From assembly GCA_018350325.1 (NCBI GenBank), contig JAEVLN010000008.1, forward strand, positions 2,108,001 to 2,172,000: DNA of 64,000 bases, read 5' to 3'. The notes below the pieces were generated by a model. The model was not told the origin of the DNA and made no database searches. It saw only the letters and a list, made by a program, of their open reading frames with translations. Origin of the DNA: Globodera rostochiensis (taxonomy: Eukaryota; Nematoda; Chromadorea; Rhabditida; Heteroderidae). Below are positions 12,548 to 23,780 of this stretch, in pieces (the stretch's first letter is position 1; each line of letters opens with the position of its first letter). Position numbers and translations under genes: made by a program.

Positions 12548-13463
12548 GAAGACGTGGCCGGCCCAGGGACTCCCGGACTTTTCGACAGTAGCGCACTTTT
12601 GATGTTAGTCGTTTCAGGAAAGTTTCAATTTAAAAACTGTTTAAATAAAAGTGCCCTTCTTTCATTTATATTCAAACACAAAATATACAAAAGTAAATTA
12701 TTCAAAAGTTTACCAAATTATTCATAAAAGTCGAAAAGTCCGGCCGGGCAGACAAAGCGATCAAAAGTTAATAGAACCCCAACTCACACTTTTTCGACTT
12801 CGTTTTTTGCCGAATCTGACTGACGAACCTCCGATAATAAAAGCAAAAAGAGCGGAAATAGTAATAACATTGGACTTTTCATGGGAAGGAGTGATTTGAA
12901 TTGTTGGAAAGATTAATTTGGGGGAGGGGGGGGGAGTCGGTCAATGACCGGACAACCGGAGGATTGGATTTGATTGGATGGCGCGATGTCGAGTCGGAGT
13001 TGCAATCGATTCCCATTGCTTCAATCGGAGTATGATCGCTTTCACTTCGATTAATCCTTCAAAACTGGTTGAATGATCAAAATTTGATCATTCAATTGTC
13101 AGCGGTTGGGACGGAACGGACGAAAAGGCTCAAACCGTGGGTTTTGTGGAAATGTTTGGTAGGCAATGGAAGGAAGTGTTAGGCAAATGGGGGTTTTCGG
13201 TATTCGGTACGGTATTTCGGTAAGATACCGCGGTAATACCAAAAAATACCGCGGTATTACCGTACTGCGCCTAACACTAATGGAAGGAGCTGAGGGAGTA
13301 CGGTGCCTTTTAGGCTTATAATGGCAATGAAATATAATTCCATTAAAAAAGAATGGGGAGGGGGGAAGTGAATTGGCTGAGTGGAAGCGCCTAATTGGGT
13401 GGCCCAGTCCCTTCCGGCGGGTTGAGGCCGGCCGCAGCTTGAATTAGCTGCATTATAAAAGCC

Positions 13464-13494
<31 letters not shown>

Positions 13495-13540
13495 ATTATA
13501 ATAATTATTGTTGCTTTTTCCATTTATTCATTCGTCCAAA
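12548..13540. other. Intergenic region with an inverted-repeat element and an ATT microsatellite
   Basis: No supported gene lies here. It contains the 104-bp palindromic element listed separately and an ATT/TTA microsatellite at about 13464-13508. Poly-G lies near 12919-12934. Confidence 0.5.
13175..13278. mobile_element. 104-bp palindromic MITE with 10-bp target duplication
   Basis: The ends are AGTGTTAGGC (13175-13184) and its exact complement GCCTAACACT (13269-13278). Flanks are perfect 10-bp direct repeats AATGGAAGGA at 13165-13174 and 13279-13288. The interior is itself self-complementary (TACCGCGGTA repeated either side of a short A-rich loop), so the whole element can fold into a hairpin. 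A 9-11-bp duplication is typical of Mutator-like elements, but the family is not certain. Confidence 0.75.
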
Positions 13541-16495
13541 ATGGGTTCAGCTCAAAAGAGGGCCGTCAAAGGAGTGGTAAGGACTAATTATGTATAAACG
13601 CTGTTCAAAACCCCCACAGATTCGTATAATTTTCGCCAAAAACCCCCCGGACGCCTTCACCACCTGCAACTCCTTCCCGGTGCTGATCCCCAGCATGGAC
13701 TGTCCGTTTCCCGGATGGCTTGTCGAGGTCAGTAGATGTATTCGGAAAGGTCAAGAAGCTCTCCAATTTGAAGGTTGTCAAAATGTTAGCGGACTACCTC
13801 AGCTTTCAAATTGATCCGATCATAATCCAATCTGAAATCGGCAACGTCAATTGGGGGCACAATGTGTGGCGAGGGGGGGGGGGCGGCTCCTCTTTGATCC
13901 TTGCGTTCAGGACAGCGGCAATTGGACCGGCATTTTGGGCATTCTTCAACAGGGAATGGCGGACACCGTCTGCACTCTCTACCCGTATCTTCCCCCCTCC
14001 CCCCAACTCCCCCCCCCCCCAACTCCTCCCCCCCCCCCCAATCTCCCCCCCCCCCAACTCCCCCCCCCCCAACTCCCCCCCCCAACTCCCCCCTCCCCCA
14101 ACTCCCCCCCCCCAACTCCCCAACTCCCCTCCCCAACTCCCCCTCCCCAACTCCCCCCTCCCCCAACTCCCCCCCCCAACTCCCCCCCAACTCCCCCCCC
14201 AATCTCCCCCCCCCCCAACTCCCCCCCCCCAACTCCCCCCTCCCCCACTCCCGCCCCCCAATCTCCCCCCCCCCCCCAACTCCCCCCCCCAACTCCCCCC
14301 CCCCCACTCCCCCCTCCCCCAACTCCCCCCCCCCAACTCCCCCCTCCCCCAACTCCCCCCCCCCAACTCCCCCCCCCCAACTCCCCCCCCCCCAACTCCC
14401 CCCCCCAACTCCCCCCTCCCCCACTCCCGCCCCCCCAATCTCCCCCCCCAACTCCCCCCCCAACTCCCCCCCCCCCAACTCCCCCCCCAACTCCCCCCCC
14501 CCCAACTCCCCCCTCCCCCAACTCCCCCCCCCAACTCCCCCCCCCCAACTCCCCCCCCCCAACTCCCCCCTCCCCCAACTCCCGCCCCCCAATCTCCCCC
14601 CCCCCCCAACTCCCCCCCCCCCCAACTCCCCCCCCAACTCCCCCCTCCCCCAACTCCCCCCCCAACTCCCCCCTCCCCCAACTCCCCGCCCCCCAACTAA
14701 TCTCTCACCCCTTTCAGCTTCACGGAACAAAAAGCTCGTTTCTTCAACTTTTCCCACCCCGTCACCAGCGTATTTCAATCCAAACCAACGACCAAATGCT
14801 GGCAAATTGCCATTTTCAGGTTCGCGACCTGTACATTGCAAAACCAAAGCGAAAGAGCATTTCGCTCGTTCTTTGGAACGCTTTTTTGCCTTACGAACCC
14901 AAACTTTGGATGCTTTTGTTCCTCTCGCTGGTCATCCAGTGCGGGTTAGCCTCGCTGGTGTGTAACATCGAATACCGCCTCAATTTGCGCTCCACCTACT
15001 CGCCCCTGGAGGTATTCTCCAAAAATACAAATTGCCGAAACAATTCCCGCCCGCCCAAGAAATTGTGGCACTACTTACGCCTCCAAATCCATCAGGCCAC
15101 CGAAATCCATACACCTTTCCACCTCCAATCCGGTTGCTTTTCACTGCCTATCCCCAAAACTTTTTTCTCGGCAGGAAATTTGGCCTTCCTTTTCTACGCC
15201 CTCATCCAGGCCACTCTCTTCACCCAACTCTATACAGCCGTGCTCCTTTCTGCTTTGATCCGGGGTCAGAATCCAAATCCATGGGACTCCTACAAGGAAA
15301 TGGTACATTTGGTTCGGGATGGCACTTACAGTCTCGTCATGGACAAGCACCACTTGCACAAGGACAACAGGTACTGCTACTGGACAACGGAATTGATCGA
15401 TCGGACGAGCAGGGGGGGGGGAGGCTGTGCCGTTCGGAGTTGCTCAATACTTTTGGTGCCTTTATAAGATACGATCTCCCCCGCCCCCTCAGCTTCTACG
15501 AAACTCTCTCCTACTACACAAACCTCAGCCAACTTCGGAATTTGGCCGATGCCATCAAAAACAATCCAATTATTGTTGTGGAAAATGTCAGTCAATCGTT
15601 GGATTATGTCGAGAAGTAAATGATTAGGAATCAATTCTTGATCAATATTTCCCAGCAGAGGAGGCTTCATTTTACCAACCAAACAATTTTCGCTTGCTTA
15701 CCAAATGAGCAAGGAAAGATGCGACTTTTTCTATTTTGAGGACGGTGAGAAGCTAACGAATTGGGGAGGAAAAGCAATGACTTCCATCCCTTCCTTTAGA
15801 CAACAATCAAATCCCCACATTTTTTCTGTTTTCACGGCACAGCAAATTGCTCCGCGAATGGAACAGGGCCATCCAGAACAATCAAGCATTTATCCGACGT
15901 ACTTACGAGAAAGTGTGCCGATCGGACATTAATTTATTTATTTACATCCCCCCCCCCCTACTGCGTCAGTACTTCTTCAACAGCTTCAACACCGGAAACG
16001 TCCCCCGATGCAAGCGAACGACGGCTGACGACAAATTGGAGTGGTACGGCGGCAGAAGCAACGCGGCCAGAGACGCGTCACTTTCTCTCGGTAAGACTTT
16101 ATTTTGCATTTATGGCGAGATGTCGAGAGTAATCTGACCGACCCTCTTGAAACACCAACACGATTTTGGGAGGGAAAGTTTAAAGCCATCTGACTTTTAC
16201 TCTTCAACACTGCGCCCGATCAGACATTGTGTCCACATTCGGCATTTTTCTGATCGTTTTGATCGGCTTTACAATCGCACTGCTCGCCTTTGTCTGTGAA
16301 CTTTTGGTGGACGCAAAAGCGCGACGCTTTCACCGCAAATGGCACATTCGACATGCTTTGGTGTTTACAGCCTCTAACCCAACACATTTGATGGCAATCG
16401 CCAGACAAATGCATCACAAACGCAAAAGAATGACACACCTCGACTCGCAAACATCCACAGAAACGCCCCCGGCATTCTTCAGAGAGGGTAATTAG
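13541..16495 (+). CDS. Ionotropic glutamate receptor-like channel subunit (nematode divergent iGluR/PBPe family)
   Basis: This is a membrane protein with a split ligand-binding domain and pore segments, resembling the divergent nematode ionotropic receptors. ATG at 13541 ([12 protein letters not shown]) joins to [19 protein letters not shown] and CPFPGWLVE, then by a 47-nt intron to [18 protein letters not shown] (ligand-binding S1-like). A further intron leads to [19 protein letters not shown] and then, across a 733-bp C-rich intron (13985-14717), to [17 protein letters not shown]. After another splice comes the first membrane segment ([20 protein letters not shown], about 14909). A second hydrophobic block ([21 protein letters not shown], about 15181) and the S2 half ([40 protein letters not shown]) follow. 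The last exon has a C-terminal membrane helix ([20 protein letters not shown]) and a basic cytoplasmic tail ending at TAG 16493-16495. No signal peptide is visible, so the true start may lie further upstream or in an unseen exon. Borders near the poly-G at 15411-15421 are unclear. Confidence 0.75.
13985..14717 (+). repeat. C-rich array filling an intron (CCCCCCAACTCC-type units)
   Basis: Almost the entire 733-bp intron is irregular C runs (5-11 nt) separated by AACT, AATCT or ACT. The only ordinary sequence is the splice donor (CC before GTATCT) and the acceptor (CACCCCTTTCAG). Joining the flanking exons gives a continuous receptor-like reading frame, which shows that it is intronic. The opposite strand is regularly spaced G runs with strong G-quadruplex potential; the plus strand could form i-motifs. 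Long open frames on both strands here are compositional artefacts. Confidence 0.85.
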
Positions 16496-17105
16496 TGGGG
16501 AAATAATTATGATTAATCGATCATCAATTTGGGCGCTCCCCAATTGGCCACGAGTTGGTGGCAAAGAAAGACGCGACAGCAAAATTCGAACGGACGATCG
16601 AACGCGATTATTGCCGCATTAACTTTGGCGGCAATTTCTTCGGTGAAAAATGACGAAAAAGAGGGAGAAGAAGCCGGAAGAGCGGGGGAAGGGATGCGGA
16701 AGAGGAAGCAAAATAATGTGGGCGGAAGGGAATGGATGTTGGGGAGGAAGGACGGAAGAGGAGATGAAGATGGATGGATGAGAACAGTTTTTTGAGAAGC
16801 GGAATAATGTGGGCGGAAGGGCTTCGGACTTTTTTCTCAATTATTGTTTACATTTCAAAAATGTTTACTTCGAAACGATTATTTAGTAAAATGTCAAAAC
16901 GAAATGAAAGCTTATGAAAGTGTTTTGTCGCTGATTCACCCGACAGAATGATTTGTGGGGGGGGGGCTTTCAAATTGTGTGGTCAACTCACAGCCAGTCA
17001 AAGCCTTCCGTTCGATCATTTCATTAAATTCAGCCGCAATTCCCACCCATCGCACCAAAACAAAACTCCGTTCTGATCAATTCACAGCAAAATCGTCCCC
17101 CGATA
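16496..17105. other. Intergenic region
   Basis: About 600 bp without a supported gene. A 20-bp sequence AATAATGTGGGCGGAAGGG occurs twice, near 16711 and 16803. A poly-G run lies near 16957-16967. A short ORF in this stretch is purine-rich and not protein-like. Confidence 0.4.
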
Positions 17106-19208
17106 ATGTTCTGTTCCCGTTTGGCACCAATGCTTTTTCCAATTGCCTTTCTCTGTCTCTCCTCCCCCGGGGGATGCGCCCATCTTTCGGCAGCTTTTGG
17201 AAATGAAAGTGAGAAGAACGGCACGCGTTCGGCGATGGCCCACAACAAATTGAACTTTGGCAGTGGACTTTATGGAGGGGAGGGGACGGGGGAAGCGGCG
17301 GGGGAGAAACTTTGGAAATTGTCCAATGATTTTGAATTTGAAGAGAAGCAAAAGGCAAAGGAAATGGCGGCGGAAGCCGTCAAAGAGACGACAAAAAGTG
17401 CGCGACAGCAAGCGGAAAGCACTGAAAGGTAAAGGCAATTAAATTACATAAAAAAAAACATTTTATGCAAAGAATGCCTAACGGAGAGAAAACGGCGGAA
17501 GAATTGAAGAAGAAAACGAATGAAAGGGTGGAAATGAAACAGAACGAGACGGGGATTGGGGAGGACAAGTTCAAGAAGTTATCCATCAATGGGACAATGG
17601 GAACAACTTCGCCCTCGTCCTTCTTGGCCGTTGAGACTGTCACTTACGGCGTCGAGACTGCGGCAACGAACTCAACCTCCTTAAGTGGGGGAGGGGGGGC
17701 CAGGGAATTGGATCCGATGGTGGACGATGTTTTTGCTCTGCTAAACACCGGAAGCGACGACAACACGACGACGTCAAACGGAGTTGAAGTGGAAGAAGGG
17801 GAGGAGGGGGAAGAGGCGGAGGTGAGAGGGCGTGCAAACTTTCAGAGAACCCTTTTAATTGCTTCAGCAAATTCTCCAATGTGCCGATCAGTTGTCTACG
17901 TTTGTGCCGCTTTTACTCATGCCGCCCCACTACCATGACTGGAATTTTAGTTGTCATTTTCTTGGTGAATTCAAATATTAAAATGCATTTTAGAACGTTA
18001 TTTGTTAACAGGCAATCAGTCCGGAATGAATTCTGATCAATCAAAAAAGAATCCAAACCAAAATGATGACATTTTTTGGAAAATGTCGAAGCCATGCCGT
18101 TCCAGCAGAGTATTTGGCCTAATTAACTTTTCCTGTAACTGTACATTTCAGTCTTTTCGTCACTCAATCGCTTCCCAACCTGACTGTCACCTTCTGATCG
18201 GCTTTGTCGATCATCTCCACAAATTCCCCACAAACACTCTGATCACTAAACTCCGCGGTACAACGATGGACGGGCAGGGCGCGGTGGTTCGATTGGTGTG
18301 TGCCAACGAGATGGAGCAGTTCATTGGCAGGGAAGCGGACGATAACGAGCGGAAGAAGACAAACGGTGACGAGGAAACGGTAAAAGCTGATGAAGCCGTT
18401 GTATTTGGGTGAGGGGGGGGGGGAAGTTGAGCAAAAATGGAACAATTGCAATCTTGGTACTAATTCCGCCACCCCCACTCAAACCGTTTCCGTGTTTTTG
18501 GCACGAATATGACATCATAATCACCCTGCTGCTCTCGATAAAAGAAATCGATCCTACCCGATAAGTTATACGAGTGAATTATCTCGTACTTTTGTTACGG
18601 CCCCACTCAAATACATTACGTAAAAGGTCAGTTAATAACTCGATAAGCTAATTGCAGTTCCTGAAGACGGTGGTTGTGGCCGAGAAGACTTGGCTTCCTG
18701 GTTGCATCGCCGTCTTCTTCGACTCTCGAACTTTGGACCTGCAACTGGACAACATGGCCAAACTGTTGTGGAAGGGCGGTGAGCCGAAGTTTGGAACGAC
18801 AGACGGAAATAACAAATGGGCGGCATCGAAAGTGAGCGATTAATTTGTTTTTGGTGATTTGCCCTTTGGCTATTCGCAGTTTTTCTGTGGGGAGAAGGAG
18901 CGGGATTTGTTCTATCGCGAGCTGTACAAAATGAAGGCGCGAAACGAAAAAGTGTTCAACGGAATCTTAATCATTGGGGCCGGGGAAAGTGAGGTGAGCA
19001 TTGGCATCAATCTGATCAAACTGCCGCGGTGATCCCAAAAGGCCTTTCACCTTTTAAGAAAAGAAATGTGCTCTTGAAGAAGCTTGATGAGGAGCTGTAT
19101 TGCGCGGAAAAGGTAATTTTTGCATAATCCAATGTTAATTTATTACGCTAATCGCAGACGGAGGAGCGCGGATTCTTCCAACGTCTTTGGAATGGATTGT
19201 TTGGGTGA
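17106..19208 (+). CDS. Secreted or lumenal acidic protein of unknown function
   Basis: I do not recognise this family. ATG at 17106 gives a likely signal peptide (MFCSRLAPMLFPIAFLCLSS, cleavage near CAHLSAA), then a charged, partly helical region (EEKQKAKEMAAEAVKETTKS). A splice at about 17429-17472 continues in frame (ESTERMPNGEKTAEELKKK) into a Thr/Ser and Glu-rich stretch ending EVEEGEEGEEAE. Later exons look more structured: FPTNTLITKLRG and GAVVRLVCANEMEQFIGRE (about 18225-18345), TWLPGCIAVFFDSRTLDLQL (about 18690), FFCGEKERDLFYRELYKMK (about 18880), NVLLKKLDEELYCAEK and the C-terminus FFQRLWNGLFG with TGA at 19206-19208. The exons from 18658 to the end join with consistent phase. The link between the acidic 5' half and the 3' half (17830-18150) is less certain, and two genes are possible. 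Confidence 0.5.
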
Positions 19209-19404
19209 GGGGCAGTGGAAGAAACGGACGGAAATGATTTGATCGGAAAGCATTTTAATTGCGGCACTTTCCGTATTTTTGCGAAAAAATAAACCACCGC
19301 TAAACAAAAGAAATATTATGCATTTGTGAGGCAAAATTTGTTAGGTTGGGAGAGCAAAAATGGGGAAAAAGAGTGAATTCGCCGAAATTATTGGCCAAAG
19401 TGCC

Positions 19405-20006
19405 TCAGGCAATGTCCAAGTTGTCCACGATTATCGTCGACATTGGCGCAAAAAGACGAATCACGCGCAGAAATGTCTGAGCGTCAGCCACGGTGAACCC
19501 TTTAAGCAGTCCGTCCTCCATGTCGATGATGACGTCACTGCGGTTGCATTTGTCGATGCCCGGCAAACATCTGACAACAAAAACAACAATTCAGATGGTT
19601 CGCTTTTCTCTTTCCCGGTCCCGGATGGGGGAAAAGCTCAGATTCAAAGGGATTGTTATAAAACACCGACGACTTTCGATTTTCTTTTGTCAACAAAAAT
19701 TGATCAGAATCAATTTTGTACCCAAACAGCCCACGCGTACCGCTTGAAGTCTGCAGCCCAGTAAAGCGAATTCGGCGCCCTTCCCCACGCGCGACGATGT
19801 GCGTATTTCTTCTGGTGATTCTTTTGCTCATCGAAATAGACTACGCGAATGTCTTTCAGCAACACAACCTTTGGCCGAAGAGTCCCAAAGAAGAACTTCT
19901 TGATGATGAGGATCTCGTCGGTCAATTTGCAGAACTCATCCGAGTAAAGCACTTGGGAACGGCCATACTGCTCGAGCAGAGTTTCACGATGGTATGCAGA
20001 AAGCAT
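19405..20006 (-). CDS. Small uncharacterised two-exon protein
   Basis: Proposed start ATG at 20006 (MLSAYHRETLLEQYGRSQVL). Exon 1 contains SDEFCKLTDEILIIKKFFFG, TLRPKVVLLKDIRVVYFDEQ and SLYWAADFKR. The donor CG|GTACGC (about 19741) joins the acceptor near 19576 in phase to give CLPGIDKCNRSDVIIDMEDG, GFTVADAQTFLRVIRLFAP and a TGA stop at 19407-19405. The order of beta-strand-like segments followed by a C-terminal helix resembles a PH-like fold, but that is only an impression from the pattern. About 140 residues, no signal peptide or membrane segment. Family not recognised. Confidence 0.55.
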
Positions 20007-21490
20007 TTTTGAAGGCGTAAATAAAAAGGAATCTGAAATAACAAAGTTTGGCCCATCAATGAAGGGAATAAGTGAAATAATGAAGAGGGGGGGGGGTAAA
20101 GCCCGATTGGGAATTGTGTTTGGTGCGCGGCTGTGCATCATCGTCATAAGAAGGTGGTTCCTCCTCAGACACTAATTGCCCCACCCCACTAATCTCTGTT
20201 TACGACCATCTTAAATTTGTAAATGTCAAACTCTCCCCCCCCCCCCCCCCCCCCCCCCCCTCCCTGGGGGGGGGGGGGGGAATCTTCCCCTCCCCCCCCT
20301 TTACCCCCCCCCCCCCCCCCCCCTCCCCACACCACCGCCCGCACTTATTTGTTAGTGAGGAGGAGGGAATTAAGCCAAAAATGGAATGGAAAATGAATGG
20401 AGTGAATGCTGGACGTTACGAAGAAAGCTTAAAAGTCGTTCTGATATCGGATTAGCGATATTTGGCCATCGAAATAAGTCGTTTGATGATAACATTTAGA
20501 AATTTTTCGCCGGCTTCGTGCTAAACTAGGCGAAATTAAGCATTGACGGATTTTGAAGCATTTAGGAGAGGGGCGGAAGACTTACAACGGATGATTCGTC
20601 GACCGATGGATGTCCTTTCGATAATCGCTTCCCCCCCCCCCCCCACCCCCTCCCCTTTCCTTCGTCATTCGCCGTCCCCCCCCCCTCGCCCACTTTTACC
20701 TCTTTATTACGTCGCATCATTAAATGCCATCATCTTTTGCGTAAGCATTGGACGAAACAAAACAAATGCCATGGCAGCATAAAGAATGGAATGGATGATG
20801 CGATTGCAATGCATCGTGCAATTAGCCAAATGTGCACAGATGGCGGATCTCTCACATTGAAATATTTGTGTTTTCGCCTATAATTGAAAATGACGAAACG
20901 TGCAATTTTGGTGCGAAAGCATACCCAAATTATCACCAACATCAAAAATGGAAAACCCAAAATGTTTTAGTCTGTTACCCCATTTACATGGCTCGGAAAG
21001 GCGCCGGTTGTGGTCGTGAACGACTTTGAATTGGTGAACTTTTCGAAAGGACTGAGTGGTGCAAAAAGATGGAATTTGGTGGGACTCGAACATCAATCAA
21101 ATGCTGTTCGGACCCGCCAGGAAAATGACAGAATTTCAGAAAATTGGCGAGTAAAACTAATTGGAAAATTGTGCGCCTGGGGGGGGGGCTGATAACGCGG
21201 CAGACAAAGTTGATGTTAGACGCTATATATCCCCGCCATTGAAATCTGTTAAATTTTTGGAGCCACACGCTCAGCAGTTGTCAAAATTTTAAAGACATTC
21301 TTTTAGTGGGATTGCACTGCGGGTTCATTGGCATGAATGAAGCTGTTCTAAAATTCAATATCTGATCATTTAACGAGTAAACAACCGAAAACAGTTAACA
21401 ACAATAAAAAACAAAATGACAAAATAAGAATCCGCTTCTTCAAACATTCTGCTGTTGCTGAGTTGTGCAGTTCATCCTTCCCATGGATGG
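20007..21490. other. Intergenic region with long C and G tracts
   Basis: No supported gene between two minus-strand genes. It has a 28-base C run at 20234-20261 facing a 13-base G run (20268-20280) across a six-base spacer, so it can form a perfect G/C hairpin. Further C runs lie at 20291-20323 and 20631-20689. The rest is ordinary AT-rich sequence. Confidence 0.5.
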
Positions 21491-23616
21491 TCAGCCTTTG
21501 CTCTTCTTCTTCTTCGTCGGGCTTTGCTGCTCTTCCTCCTCCCCTTCTTCTCCGATTGGCTCCTCCATCCCCCCACTCTTCTTCGCCTTCTTCTTCTGCC
21601 CCTTCTCCCTCTGTTGCTGCTGGACTGCTTCTTCTCCCTCTTCCTCCTCTTCTCGAGGCCGTTTCACCGCCTTTTTTGCTTTCTCCGGTTGTTGATGCTC
21701 TTGTTGTTCTTCAGTCTGTTCTGTCTCTTTTTTTATCGTCATATCGTATTTTGCGTCATAGTGGTGCACTTCTCTGAAGACATCATAATTTGTCTATCGG
21801 AGATATACAAAACTCCAATTATCACTAACTTTTTGAAGGTGTACGCGCCCTTTGGCGCCTGTTTCACGCCTGAAAAGCGTTGTTTCTTCGCCCCTCCCCG
21901 AGAGTCCGCCTCTTTTATCGCCTGCTCAATGTACGCCCGTGCATCGATTCCATGTTGGTTGCCCAATGATTCGTCACAAAGTGCGTCAACCCGAGTCGAA
22001 AGCGACACTTTGGCTGCTAATTTTCGCGCTATCTGTTTAATTAAAAAATGGACTTTAAATAAGACAAACAAACTCATTTCTCCGGTTTATTTTTATTTTT
22101 CATCAATTGTTTGTTTTAACCTTTCCCTTAGACTTTTGGCCGGATTGAGTGACCAGTTGAGCATGATAAATTATCCCATATTTCGGCGTGTCTTTCTTCG
22201 TTTTGAGTGCCCTAAAAAGCGCTTTTTCCGCTCCCAAAATTTGTACTGTCGAAGCAGGACATTTGGCCAAGGCCATCAGAGAACCTGTGCAATTCCGTTT
22301 TAAACAGCAACCCAATCAGTTTAAGTAATAACTCACCAGCCTTGGAGACAAGCCGTGCGCCAATCAGTTCTCCAAGCAAAACGGTAAGATTGGGCGCAAG
22401 TGCGTTCATTCGGTTCTTCAAATATTCGTGCAATTGTGCGCGGTATTGAGCTAATTCGATAATCTGGTCGCACAATTCGACAATGTGCACCAGATCCAAC
22501 TCTGAAATGTCCGTCCCCATGCTGATCTCAGCCTCCTGTCGCACGCGTTCGGCCAGTTCCTCCGGCAAAATGGCACTTAAATCAGCAGCCAAAGCATTCT
22601 GCTTCATTCCAATGGCTTTAACGCACTTAAAAGAAATTTTAATGAAAAAGTCTGTGTAATGTATTTGTGCTTGTTTCAGGAAAAAATATGGTTTTCTCGT
22701 GCAAAATACCCTTCCAACTTTCCTTATTTCTATTTTTTGAATTTGTGTTTTTATAATTTCTCGGAGACTTTCTATTCTACCATTTGAATACCTTTGCATA
22801 AGCTTGAGCATCAGTAAGCAGCTTGCCCAGCTCGGGGAAATGCCACCCATACCATTCCCGACACCGCATAACATAATTGTTCAATTCCTTGTCCAAATCG
22901 TCCAAAAGCGACACGGCCTTCAAAGGAATGGAAAACAAAGCATAAAATAGTTGCCAAAAACAAAATTGCACCTGGACAATCATCGTGTCAATTTTCTCTG
23001 GGTTAAACTTCACTTTATATCGCCCAATGGAATGCGCCACCCCCAGACGCATTGCGTTCAATTCTTGCGTTGTTTCATCTCCCAAAAACTCGCCAACATT
23101 TGCACGAATCGAACGCATCAGTTCAGAAATCGCACTGTTATGCAAACATTTGATGTCCATTGCGTTCTGAATTTGATTTAGGCATATTTAAACGGGGCAC
23201 TTTTTCTAATATAAATACCTTAATAAGTTTTCCAATTTGTGTGTCATCCACCGCCAATTTCTCCATCGGATCGGTGATGCTTTTCTTCAAATAACGCTTC
23301 AGTGTTTTATCCAGTTTTCCATCACTTAAAGCCGTAGCACTTGCCACAGCCTCTGCGATCGTTTTGTATTTTTTAAACGAAACCAATTGGAGCCTTCCAA
23401 AAAAGGTTTAAAGCAATTAATTAAACTCAAATTTTCTCTCACGTTTTGTTCTCACCGCTTGCAAATTCATTCCATATATCGTCGACTCGTTGGAGAACGC
23501 TTTCATCGGCAAGCTAAATAAAAAATCCAAATTAGGCATTACTAATTGTTCCTAAATTGTTAAGCAGATACCCGAAAAAGTGCGTATCCAGCAGAAGTTT
23601 CAAAAAGCACTAACAT
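21491..23616 (-). CDS. nop58: Nucleolar protein NOP58 (box C/D snoRNP core protein)
   Basis: NOP58 is a core protein of box C/D snoRNPs that guide rRNA 2'-O-methylation and pre-rRNA processing in the nucleolus. ATG at 23616 gives [15 protein letters not shown], then [18 protein letters not shown] and [18 protein letters not shown] (NOP5 N-terminal domain). A coiled-coil region follows ([60 protein letters not shown]). The Nop domain includes [40 protein letters not shown] and [10 protein letters not shown], then [20 protein letters not shown]. The C-terminus is the expected Lys/Glu-rich tail ([14 protein letters not shown] to KKKKSKG, TGA at 21493-21491). At least seven exons. It lies 164 bp downstream of the aldo-keto reductase stop, on the same strand. 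Confidence 0.93.
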
Positions 23617-23780
23617 AACGAAGCTAAACGGTTTAAACCATTAAAATGGTGGGGATATGAACACGAATTAATAAAATACAGCGATTTGCTAAACGTTTGC
23701 CTGTTGAATGATTGTAAGTAAATTTATTCTTTAGCGATTTGTAATTGAAAGCAAGATAAATTAAGACTACAAAACACAAA
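23617..23780 (-). promoter_or_regulatory. Intercistronic region, candidate operon junction
   Basis: On the minus strand the upstream stop codon is followed by AATAAA (23728-23723). About 100 nt later a TTTAG splice-acceptor-like site (AG at 23625-23624) lies 7 nt before the NOP58 ATG. This spacing of poly(A) signal, about 100 nt, then an acceptor near the next ATG is the arrangement of nematode operons resolved by spliced-leader trans-splicing. It is inferred from spacing only. Confidence 0.5.

Noticed and set aside
13720..14965. Long proline-rich (plus strand) and glycine-rich (minus strand) ORFs of 200-540 codons
   Set aside because: They are produced by the C-rich array, which lacks stop codons in several frames. 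Splicing out 13985-14717 gives a normal receptor-like sequence instead.
21455..22303. 282-codon plus-strand ORF opposite NOP58
   Set aside because: It is the antisense of NOP58 exons; its Leu/Ser/Phe-rich composition reflects the complement of the Lys/Glu-rich tail.
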